Both the position numbers and the translations under genes were made by a program. Shown piece after piece: positions 25,325 to 36,600 of a stretch of 64,000 nucleotides of DNA. Origin of the DNA: Fasciolopsis buskii (lineage: Eukaryota > Platyhelminthes > Trematoda > Plagiorchiida > Fasciolidae); NCBI GenBank assembly GCA_008360955.1, contig LUCM01002832.1, positions 124,001-188,000 on the forward strand, read 5' to 3'. Each line of letters starts with the position of its first letter. Positions within the stretch are counted from its first letter, which is position 1. The notes beneath the pieces are model-generated. The model had not been told where the DNA came from and searched no databases. It was given only the letters and a program-made list of their open reading frames with translations.

Positions 25325-25738
25325 CACTGTGATGCTCCTGAGGATAATCTGCATATTATGATAGGTGATTTCAATCATGCATCTACCTTACCACTGACTA
25401 CGTTTGATTTGACTGATCTCTGCGTTTCTCTCACCAGAGGTAGTTCCATTTCAGATAGAGTTATTATCAATCACCCCAATTTATTTTCTCGGAAAATGTG
25501 TGCTCCAATTTCAGGTAGCCATCATTGTTTGCTTCCGTTAAGGTCCAAGATATATTCTAGGTCAGCTTTCCATTCCTTCAGGCGAACAAATCAAATCCCA
25601 GTTCGTCTCCTTAACCTTCCACACAACAACCTCATTCTTCTTCGGAAATCTCTTTCGCTCGCATCTACCTGTTTCTGTTTTGAACCCCTGCTCAATGACA
25701 ATGTCAAACTTTTCAGAGACGGCCAACGCAATCTTTGA
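25325..25738 (+). pseudogene. LINE endonuclease, C-terminal half (broken)
   Basis: Reading frame with APEDNLHIMIGDFNHA: the GDFN box (25364-25375) is the conserved metal-site motif of APE-type LINE endonucleases, whose job is to nick the target DNA for target-primed reverse transcription. About 50 codons on, GSHHCLLPL stands where the family has GSDHCLL; the catalytic Asp of the SDH triad has become His (25517-25525). After FEPLLNDNV the meaning moves to another frame near 25715, marking a frameshift. The reading opens after a TAG at 25322; nothing upstream is recognisable. Confidence 0.85.
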
Positions 25739-27011
25739 TATCTGCTGCCCCTCAGAAACACTACTCGACTCAAATGGCCGTATCTCCAACCAGAAAATGA
25801 AATCTCCAAGAAGATGTAAGGATCACTTCTACAAATCTCGTAATGACTCAAGCGTGCGGTATATTTCGAACCTAATAAAAACTGAAATCCAATGCATCGA
25901 CACTGCATTCGCCAGCCAACTGTTGAGTGGTAACAACAGTCGATTCTTATGGCAAGGCATACGACTGTTGTGTGGGAAGAAGAAGCATACGAAAACTTCT
26001 GCGGATGTCGACAGCACCAAACGTGCTTTCATCCATCCTTCCACTTATACTCCGGTCATATTTGGTCAGGGTGATGAAACAACAATTACAAGTTTTTCAA
26101 GATACGAGGTGCTCGACCTTCTGCGCACCGATAAAATTACCACAGGGATTGGTCTTGACAGTCTGTTCTCAGCTCTTTTAAGGCATGGTGCTGTGGCTCC
26201 GACCAATGCATTTACTTCTCTAATTAACCCGTCATTAATCTCGTCTTCCATACCTGACTGCTGGAGACCCATCACTATTAATTTCATCCCTAAATCCAGC
26301 AGTTCTACTGCTTCGGCAAAACGTTTTCCCCTCATCGCCTCAATATCTCCTGGTCTCGAGCTGACGAACCGTGCTATACTTAAGCGCCTGTGTTCTTTTA
26401 TGTATCCTCCTCACGACCCTTTTCAGTTTGCCCCTTAATCTAGCAGGTCCACTGTGGACATTGTCACTTCTCTCATTCACCACGTTTGTAAGTACTTAAA
26501 CGCATCAATGAAATCCGTCCGTTGCGCCTTTCCAGACTATTCTTCGACATTCGTCTCCGTCCCGCGGTCTCTTCTACTTCACAAACTGAAAACATTTAGT
26601 TGTCTCAGACCATTATTAGCAAGGCTGTCTGATTACCTTAGTAACCAAACCTGGTGCACCCGAATGGACGGTAAAAGTTCAGAACCGTTGATTAATAACT
26701 CAGGAGTGCTAAAGGGTGCTCCTCTTTCATCCACTGTTTTCCTTACTTACATCAGCGACTTATCAACCAGCTCACCCTGTCATTTGTTTAAGTATGCTGA
26801 TCATGTCGCCCTCTCTCAAGCCGTTTCGAACAACGATGATTTTCACAGTTTTCCAACAACCTATCTTCTGCTTACGATTGCTCTGCAAGAGCTGGTTCAA
26901 ATCTCGACACATCTAAATATTACGAATGTCTGTTATCTCAAACTCGGTCGGCCTGCCCATCCGAAACGTCCTCCATCAAATCGAAAACTCTTACCAGGGT
27001 TGATTCTGTGA
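25680..27011 (+). pseudogene. LINE reverse transcriptase (one stop, dead active site)
   Basis: One frame runs from 25680 to 27011 with a single in-frame TAA (26436-26438) between QFAP and SSRSTVD. Domains in order: linker with CCPSETLL and LLSGNNSRFLW; fingers with IPDCWRPITINFIPKSSS and the LTNRAILKRLCSFM helix; motif A in KSVRCAFPDYSSTF (about 26510-26551), keeping its Asp; motif B SGVLKGAPLSS (about 26700); motif C at 26793-26804, which reads YADH instead of YADD. The second metal-binding Asp is thus lost by a single-base change (GAT to CAT). The role was copying element RNA into cDNA at the nick. The antisense and other-frame ORFs over this span are shadows. Confidence 0.93.
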
Positions 27012-27537
27012 AATATCTGGGATTTACTATCGATAAAAATCTAAATTGGACTACTCACACTTCTACCTGTGTGAAAATTCTCAGACGACTGTCATTTCAA
27101 ATCAGGATGCCTCGGCACTACAAGGTGAAACAAAGCACCATCTCCCGATCTGTAAACCAATGTGTTTTTTCCAATTCTTCTTTACTGTTTTCCAGTTATA
27201 TTTCCAGCTTTACTTAAAAATGACTAAAATTTTCCACCGGGGGCTAGCAATTATTAGCCGTGTCTTTCGTACCACTGAATGTGATCAACACTTAACAACA
27301 TGTGGGAGATTTGTTAACAAACTTCTTTCTGATCGCACGCGTCCTCTGCACAACGATCTATCAAAGTGTCGCTCTCATATTCCTACACGCTCCACTTTTC
27401 GTTCCACATCCTTCAGAATCAATATCTATATGAATTCGACTGTCCTATATTTAGTACGAATTTCGACAAACCGTGATCGGGTTTCAGCCGAATCCCTGAG
27501 CAACCTGTCACCATGTGTTCTGATTATTCCTGGATAA
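27008..27537 (+). pseudogene. LINE C-terminal region after the RT (two frames)
   Basis: VKYLGFTIDKNLNWTTHT (the usual block after the RT thumb) begins at 27008 in a frame different from the RT. After another shift near 27220 the meaning continues in a third frame as KIFHRGLAIISRVF, then RFVNKLLSDRTRPLHNDLSK and the final AESLSNL, ending at 27537. The same C-terminal wording (LVDKIRSNPSHL) can be found in the minus-strand relic near 3150-3240. The function of this tail in CR1-like elements is not settled. Two frameshifts make it non-functional. Confidence 0.85.
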
Positions 27538-27690
27538 GTTTTAAATTTTTTATGAGGCAATGGGTTTATTTTTATTTTATTTTTTCCATTCTTATTTTAT
27601 TTTTGCCTTCTTGTTTATCGACTGAAATGCAATATTACTTATTTTACGCAATGTCTGCTTAATACAAAACAATACAATACAATACAATCC
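27538..27690 (+). repeat. LINE 3' UTR with (AATAC)n tail
   Basis: T-rich 3' UTR (runs of TTTTATTTTA at about 27567-27607) followed by CTGAAATGCAATA and a tail of AATAC units at 27661-27689. Such short-repeat tails mark the 3' end of CR1-clade insertions, in place of poly(A). Confidence 0.85.
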
Positions 27691-30600
27691 TTTTTTCTCT
27701 TTGTAGTGACTATCCGTTTTTTGGTCATGGATACTATTCTAATTAATCGAACATTCGGTCCCAACTTCCATTATGGGAAATTGATTTTCTTCTTGCTCGC
27801 AAGCCTTACATTACATTCCTTGAGTGGATTTGTTACGGCGTATTATCAAAAGTTCTTAAACTTGTGCTTGCTTGCAATACGTCCTTGTTCGCTGCTATTG
27901 TTGCCAAATCTTGTTAGCTTGGTCAGGCAGTTTTACTTGCACTGGTACGACCGATACCATCTTTTCGGTTACGCGTGCAAAATGGACTTTGCATAGATGC
28001 AAGTAGTTTTCTATACTATGAAAGTAACGGTTCTCTTAGTTGAAATTGGAAAGATGAATATGGACCAAGAAATATGATACAAACAGACAGGAAATAAGAG
28101 ATAAGGGAAAGCATGAATTAGTTGCGTCAAAAAATAAGACAGTTTGGCCAAACGATAGGCGCAAAAGTTATTTCCATGTAAGTCAGAGTCCTACCTTGTT
28201 AGAGTAATCTGTTAAATTCCAAAGAAAGCCCTAAGTGGAAGGGTTCTTACAACTGGTTGTTATCAATGCCAAACGGATTCTGGCTGGGTGACTGCACTAA
28301 CCATGAGTAAGCTCATCAGTGATTGCTTATTCTTTCGAATTGTCAGCATAAAATGAAGGTCTTATTTTACTCAATACAATAACAAAGTCAGTTACGCGTA
28401 AAAGTGCACAGGTTTTCGTATTACCAGTACAAACGGGCTTCAGTCTAGTTGTGAAAACTCTACAGTCAATGCGTATGTATATCTTCACACAAACTCTTAA
28501 CTGACATTTTGGACTAAGGCTGTTGGGCAGTTCAGAAAAAACAAATAAAACCGTTTAGTGCCTACTGTTTACAAATTAAATAAAACAATGAAAATCTGCA
28601 GCTTTGTAAAACCTAGGCGAACAGCCATTGGCTGAATTGTCGTTGCTGTAACAGTTGATAATCTACACCAGTTCCATTGATGATGAAATACTTCGTGCGA
28701 TGATATTCGTAAAAATAACTTGTGCGAAGCAGTACTTTTGCATAAGTGAAAAAACAACCAGCGAGAAGACGGAACCGAAATGCTGATGGATTTAATTTGG
28801 AACAAACATTTTCTTTGCACCTTAAACATCTTGTCACCTTCGTTGGCAGAAAACTCTGTACTTGGTTTCAAGTCAAAAACAATGACAAAATCTCATTACC
28901 TAGTGAAGAAATCCCGCTTGCATTTGTAAATCGAACTGCGTCAAAGAAAACTTAAACATTAGGTAGACTGAATGGAGGAAATAACATTTCATCCAAAGGA
29001 TGAAATTATTCATGCAACAATTAACCAATTTCATGTCTTTCGAACTGAACTAAGCATGCTCAAGCTTCAAGCTGTCTTGCATCGAACGATCCACTTATCA
29101 TTTCTTCACCTGCAAAATATTTTACGTTTTTTTCGTTGTCCGATATAAAAAAGGACCGGAAATTTCCGCCGTCTATTGGAAAATGCGGCACAAAATGAAT
29201 TCACAGTGAGAACCCTAGGGGCACGATAATAGTGGAAATAATCATGGAAATGAAAGGTCAACCGGAGGTTGCAATCCTAAAACCTGGTCAAAAGATGACC
29301 CCAAATTAATAATGCAATTATGCGTAAATCGACGTACAATTCCCGTGAGACGTGAAACACAAATTGTCGACCGGGATGAAAGACATAAAATGAACAAGGC
29401 CTGGAGTCGATTTTCACCCAGCTGATATTTTTCGATTCCGTCAGTGCGTATAACTTTTCGAAATATTCGTGTTGTTTGCATCAAAATGAAACTCACTGCA
29501 ATTATATTGCTCCACTCATATTTAGAAAGCGGCTTCTATTTTCGTTTCAATTGACCTTCAGCTATTCAAGAAAAACCAGAATAGTAAAGGAAACATTTTC
29601 TGTCCGTCATATTTCACAAACATGTTTGATGATGAGTGGGAAATGCTTTGCCTAATTTTTGTCTTTTTACATATGGTGAACTTCTGAATCCGAGGCATAA
29701 GTTATAAATTATTCAGTATGTGACAAACGGCCAAAACACGAGTGAAATCAAGCCAACCGACTGTACAATCGATTCATGCCCCCAAAAGCAGGAAATGAAC
29801 TATGAAGAAGGAAATCAAGCACCATTTACCAAAGCGTAATTTAAAACTGAACTGATATATTTCCAACTAAAAATGACTAGATACATTTCATATTTATAAA
29901 TTTAAAAAATTCTTCACCCAGCAAAAATAACTGACCATAAAATATATCCCAAGAGTAGTAACACTACGTTACCAAAGATCTGACAAACTGCATTTGTCAC
30001 CGATAAGCTAAGTTGAGACTCCAGTTAATCTGCAATGAACACAACATGGTTTCCCGCTGCAATTCGAACTCAGTTCGGCTTTCAGATAATAGTTGTTGTC
30101 ACACGAATAAGATATTCCTCAATACGTGGTGCGAATGGCGCTCCATGAAGGCAATCAAAGTTGACAGACCAATCTGAAAAGACTGCAATTTTTTTGTTAA
30201 ACAATCATAAGTTTTGCTATGAAGTTCATTTCGCCTTTAAACGTGAGTGTTTTCTGTGCAGTATTGATTAAGCATTTATGTATTTAAACTAAATACGTCT
30301 GAAGAAAATTCAGGAATAACAAATATTTAAAGCACCGAATTTTAACTAGTCTCTCCAACGTGCACTCTGCTTTTCACGCGGGTTGTGAGCTTGCGGAATC
30401 ATCCATCCATCCTTTAGTAGACAGCAATTCGTCATCTTTTGGGTTGTCCCACATCGGACCTATTCGGCTTGCATGTGATTTTATCTAACCGCAAATTTCT
30501 GAGTGATGGCTCCCGGCCCCATTCGTAAAGTTATCCCTAAAGACAAATGGATGTGTTCCTTTCAGTATACCTACGCATTGGACGTGTGACACAGCGACTG

Positions 30601-33600
30601 TTATTTGCCATTCAATTGTTTTCCCACTCTATGTACCTCTCTAGGGGATGTGAATTCAATTTATTCGGGGACCAAGCTTCAATCCTTTGTGGCCTGGTTC
30701 GCTTCCCTGATAACCGGTTTGAGTTGCACTCAAAAGTCCGGTATTGGGAGCTTTCTACACTTATCATGAGTATATATATGTATATATATGGCGACTTCAG
30801 TCGCTGGGACTGCCCTTTAGTGCCATTCCAATTAACCATAAAAGAATCAAAACAATCTAATCCGAAAGAGCAATCTATCAGCCTCACTCTCGGTATGATC
30901 TACCGTCACGCATGGTCTGTTCTTTTTCTTCATTGTTCCATTGTTATACTTCCTCCTGCGGGTCTAGATGGATGGACAAGAGAAACAAGAAAATAGTTCG
31001 GAAAACACATAAAAACCTAACTCAGTGCATTACCGCCGAAGATGACCACTCATTATTAATAATAATGCATAAAAAAGAAAAACAATGACCGGAAGAAACA
31101 AGGCAAATGTACTAATCATTCTTATCAGTGCACCCGACAAAATGGTACGCAACAAATGAGGTCAGAATTCAGTAATTCAAACTTTCCAAATGCTACAGAC
31201 CTCTCGACGCTGAGGTAGGAAACAAACATGAGCAAAACCATTTTTCACGCGTTATCTATACCGATACTATGTCGTGGGTATGATTTCCGTTAATAAGCAG
31301 CAACGTGGACGGAAGGTTTAAATAAGACTGTGAACTCCAGTGGGCCAAATGTGTGGATCATTTCGGTCTGCTTTAACATTAAAACTAATACACAACAAAG
31401 GTGGTCATAGAAACTGTTGATAAACTCAGGCACGCTTGTCACAAATCAAATTACCATTCACTACATCATGGTTCAGCTTTTGGAAATCAAGTCAGTTGAT
31501 ATCAAAAATGAATGAGTCTTAGCAACAAGATTTTTCATGAAAAAGTGAAATAATGTAGGGCAGTGTTCTACTTGGGAATTAACACATTTCAATTCAATTC
31601 GTGTTATGGTGAAACTGATAACAAAAAAATAAGAAAGGGAATAATGTAAGTTAAATTGTTAAAAATATTTTCGACCGGTCTTTTCTCATCCCTATGAATC
31701 ATCATTTGAGAAGCTGATAAACTGACGGGTGGCTGCATCGGCAAACGCAACGTCCCGTTTTTTAAAGAATGATTTTTTGAGAATCGTGACTGCGTGAATC
31801 ATCATTCTAATTTCGTAACCTCAAAGACAATATCGTGAAATACTAGTGCACAAGGTTTCACTGCTTGAATTTCCTATTTTAGCCTTACTCGTTGGGATAC
31901 ATGAATGAAGCGTGAACAAAAAAGTTAGTTGTCAGACTAAGTCTTACTCATACTGTAGTATCAGGTTAAGCATAATTAGAAAATAATCACGCATGCAGTG
32001 GAACTCAAGCACAGCAGATGCTCGAAGCGTTTTTCTATGTGGAAAAAATTATTAGTTTTTGGAAATGGAGAACCAATTGTGGTTGAAGTACACCGCACAG
32101 TAATACGCAGATTTAATTCAGTGGTTGTATTATCGGCTTTGGATATATCCGGCCTCATTAATCGTGGACAAATAAACTAGCATAACAACTCTTGTTAAAA
32201 TAACAAGCGAATAACTTGCATTCTTTTTCAAACTTATCGACTCATGTAGCACTGAACAAGCAAAGGAAATATCACTTTTCAATCAACGTGTCCCACAGAA
32301 GCGTCGCAAAGTTTTTTTGTTGGGGTCAAATTGTTCCAATTAATTCTGCGACCACTTTATCAGTTATTCACAGGCAGGTGCAATCGACGAAGCAAATAGG
32401 ATGATAACTCCAATCAGGTCCGAGCTTGTTGTTTGCCAACGTGAGATCTTGCAACAAAGCGCTTGTTCGCGAATGGCAATTCAGTCTTTAGAGTCATGTT
32501 ACTATTGTGAAAGTCGTTCAAACTATTCATCCCGTTAAAGGAACTGATTGCAAACAAATTGTAATCTGATGCCCCTAAAAGCTGTTTCTTACCCGAACAG
32601 ACCACAATTAGGTTTCAGCAACAAGATGACCTTGAATCATTTCGAAAGACAAAGTATGCGACAGGAATCAACAGCAAAGATGAAGACAAACTAGTTTCAA
32701 ATGCTAACTGTTAGCATCGTGGAGTTTAACTGGACTTGATCTGTGTGATCCATCACATCGGCCTTTTACGTAAAAAGTTTCTCCAGCTATCAATACCACG
32801 TGCACAGCTGCTAGCTGTTAGACGACTCTATGAGTAAATTGGTTCTGCATTAAATAGCCATATGGATTCATATTTGTCCACTATTTTGTGGACTGGCATC
32901 AGGGACTGCAGAGCACCCAAATATGCAACTGGTAGAAAAATTATCCGAAAATCCAATGTACTTAGAGTGACTAACCATGATGAAAATTGAAGTCAGTCAG
33001 AATAAGGCCTCGGCTATGGGTTGAACATCGACTCACCGAGAGACAACAGACCAATAACCTTTTTGATGCACTTCACCTGTCACGTTTATTTTAGAATTTC
33101 CAATGGCTTATACCTGTTTTATGTTACCTTTTAAAAACTACTTACCGTTTGCTTTTTCTCTGAAACTTTTTCCATCACCCCACATGATTTGCAGACATAA
33201 AGGAACTATAAGCTTTTGTCTGATAATCTAAGCATAATGAAAATAAATACAAAGCAAATTTAGGTCGCTTATCTAATCAATCATCATTTGGTATATTATT
33301 AGGAAAATAAATGTTACAGTTAAGATGAAACCACAAAATAATACGACATGTATCCCAACTGGTTTCACTGCATTTGCAATTATGTCTACTTACCTTAGGA
33401 TCGATAATCAAAACCAATATGAATCTTTTTGATAAATTGTCATTACAATTCATTGCTCATTTTGTCAAGGACTAAATAAGACAGAAGCATCCTTATACAT
33501 GTGCATGACCAAAAGAGTTGCGCCAAATGCATAGGAATAAAAACGGACTAAAACATATAACAGTGTGATGGATGGAAGCATGAATCTATTTCTTCACATG

Positions 33601-36600
33601 AAAAATAGTATGAAGTTACTGATATTTAGGTGAATACAAAACACAGGAAAAAATGTTTTGTCAGATGGACGAAGTCCTTATAGTAGTTGATTTTACCTGC
33701 ACAACAAATAAACCGAAAAATCAAACCACAGGTTTGAAGTGTGTCACGTCAGAAGACTGACTTCGCAGTGTCCCCATTCTCTTTGTCTCTGATTACAAAT
33801 CTACTATCTCTGGTTTGCGCACACCCCATTGTGCAAGCCAACGGAACCAAGTGGTCGATTTTCCGCTAAGTACTTTCGTAGGCCGCTTTGCAGAAATATG
33901 CTCATTTATATTTCTGCTTGTGAACAATAAGGACACGGACTTAAAATATCACTTATACTAATCACATCTGCTGCAGATATATATTTATTTCAAGCACTGT
34001 TTATGAAAGATGTACTCAAGACCTGTTATTCTAGTTTGGCATTAAATTTTGTCACCAGTAGCCAGGAAATCAGGCACTACATTTTCGATTCTTATTTACA
34101 GTGTGAAAATTGTCTTTTACCACAGAGTCCAGGCACCGTTCGCTCGCGAAAGCTTCATTCCAGTTTCGAATGTCCGACGCGTAACTTGAAAACGTGCAAC
34201 AAAAATATATTTTCAGTTATTTTGATGGTTTAACGATATTAACCTTCTAGAAATTGTCACAGTCAATTAACGTTTACTGAATTGTCTGTTTCTACGGAAT
34301 TACCGACACAAAGTGATGAAATTCGAGACACCATGGTCTTCAGTAGGCTTCCAGCAGATCGTTAAACAGCTTCTCGTGGGGCACATTTACTCGTTTTCGA
34401 TGAACTATGGATAATGCCTGCATAAAAACGGCAATTCCTTAGATGAGAGATTAGACTGTATGTTTTTAGTTATTTTGAAATCGGACATTTGGCCCAACAA
34501 CAGATAATAAACCAAACAGCTACCAAAACCAACATTTCACGGTGACACCTCTTTAGAACAAGTGATAAACTTTAGGCAAAATCACACAATTCATGTCACT
34601 GATTTTATAAGCAGATCGAACAAAAATGTGTAATAAGTGTGGCATCATTCGCTTTGTAAAGTGTGATCTGCTGCTATTAGGTTCAAATTACCTTCTATTC
34701 CTCAACTGATACTGCGTTTTGATGGTGACATTATGCTAAACCCAGAGGGAAAATCCGCAAAGAATGTTTTTTAATATGCGCAACACTGAAAGTCGACAAC
34801 TTGGATTTCGCAGTGCGACGTTTTTTCAACTGACTTATTTCACTGTCAAGACCAATTGCAGGCAGCTCTGGCATTCTCAACAGATTTCATCCGTCCTCTA
34901 TGCGCGCACATTTCTGATAGGGAAAACGCCTTCCAGGTTGCAATAGCCATTGTTTAATCTTAATTCCTAGCTACTTTCTTAGACATTTTAGCGCATTTCA
35001 CATTATGAAGTTTTGGGCATTTTAGATTAGAAATAATGGAAATGCAAAACATCTTCTGGTCCGATGTAATTCGAATCCGTATATGGACTCCACCCACGTC
35101 TGGACGCCGCGTAGGCTGGTTGATTCCCAAGAAATCCCAGGATTTGAAGTCAAGTTAGGGAAACTCCGCTATGATGGAAATTATATCCCGTGTAACTCAA
35201 CCAGGTGACTCATAGTTTATAAATGCGTTGTACAGATATCCATCAGTGCATTCTCTCTGCTCGTTTGAACAAGCACCCGTCACACTAACCCGAAGGCAAG
35301 GCAAGGGCGCAGGTTGGATTGACGAAGAGAGGAAAACCAGCGCAATAAAATCATTTGCAATTATTTACCATACCTAGCCCCCGAACCAAAGTGACGAGAA
35401 ATTTCTTGGCTTGAACTAAGGTCATACGCTTACGCTGTGATGGACCGGATCTCCAGAGAGACCTCAAATCTGAATTGTTCGAGCTTGTAGAATTTTCTGC
35501 GAGGCAATTGGCTGACAGTGAGTTGTTTGTCTTCATTCTATTTTTTCCTAAAAATCAAATTAAAATAAACTATGACAAATCATCTGGTAGATATTAGGCC
35601 AAAATATTCGCATTGTGATTGAAGGTATTATCATTTTTTCTATTTTTTTTACAATGGCTTCCATAACCAGTCGATAAACGATGCAGTGTTGAGCATACGT
35701 TGCCTCCAATGTTTTAGAAAATTTGAATTCCTGATTTCTCAATCACTGTGATGATAGGCGACAGTCCTGAATTACTGTGCGGTCATGTGATTTTATCCCT
35801 CTTCAGATTCCAGAGTCACGGTTCCCGGCATTCTTCGGCTATGGGACATGCCAGTTGTGCTCCATTCATAACACGGTTTGAGAGTTCCGATTAATCCACA
35901 CCCCGACACTTCACATTTAGCAACCACAAATAACAGACTGATTTGTAATAACTTCATTTTCCAAAATATTATGCATTTTAATCATAATAAGTGAGAAACC
36001 AAACGAAATGACTGCCATCATAATTGATATCGTTAATAGACCACCAAAGGTTATACTATTCGATATAATAATCAAAGTAAACAGTAGAAGAAATTGCAGT
36101 AGATTATAACACGCCACAGATGTTCTCCTCGAATTTTCCGATTTTTAATTAAGTCTAGATAAGTTTTTCTGAACCATGTCACAGATTGTTTAGCGGCCAG
36201 CTGTTTATAAGCTCTAAGAAGCACTACCTTATCTGCAAGCACCTGGTAATGTCTGAAAGCCTAACAACGATTTTCCGGCTGAGCTTAGCTTTTCTCACTT
36301 AGAAACCGATCAACCGCGTTATCCCGTTCAAAACAGAAACATTTTCGGAAACGGACAACACAAAATCTTTTAATGCATCTCGATTGTGATCTGTCGCATC
36401 GGTGGTGTCACTTTGAATGAATAAAAAAACAAAACAAGATATTTCGTAATTTCATTTCAGCTTTTTGAATCAGTTATGTTTTAAGAGAAATTTGCATTGT
36501 GATTTTGACCTGGTTTTTTTGTTTTTCTTTGAGGTTGAATCATTCAAAAGAATTCTTGTTTTTTCCAACCCCATCTTTTATGGAAATGTGCACATCAATT

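Larger units (their letters stand above)
25322..27690 (+). mobile_element. 5'-truncated CR1-like LINE, plus strand
   Basis: The best-preserved element of the window. In order: the second half of an apurinic-type endonuclease (25325 to about 25715), a linker, reverse transcriptase (about 25715-27011), a C-terminal region (27008-27537), a T-rich 3' UTR and an (AATAC)n tail ending at 27689. The first half of the endonuclease and any ORF1 are missing, so the copy is 5'-truncated or decayed beyond reading. Coding continues over three frames with one in-frame TAA at 26436-26438, and key catalytic residues are changed, so it cannot transpose itself. Codons and phrases match the CR1-like LINEs familiar from flatworm genomes; the exact family needs a library search. 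Confidence 0.93.

Noticed and set aside
25562..26335. Several minus-strand ORFs over the plus-strand LINE
   Set aside because: Shadows of the endonuclease and RT frames.
28290..28325. Minus-strand CACTGATGAGCTTACTC, like a hammerhead core plus stem II
   Set aside because: No GAAA core string follows the stem and no helix I/III pairing could be seen.
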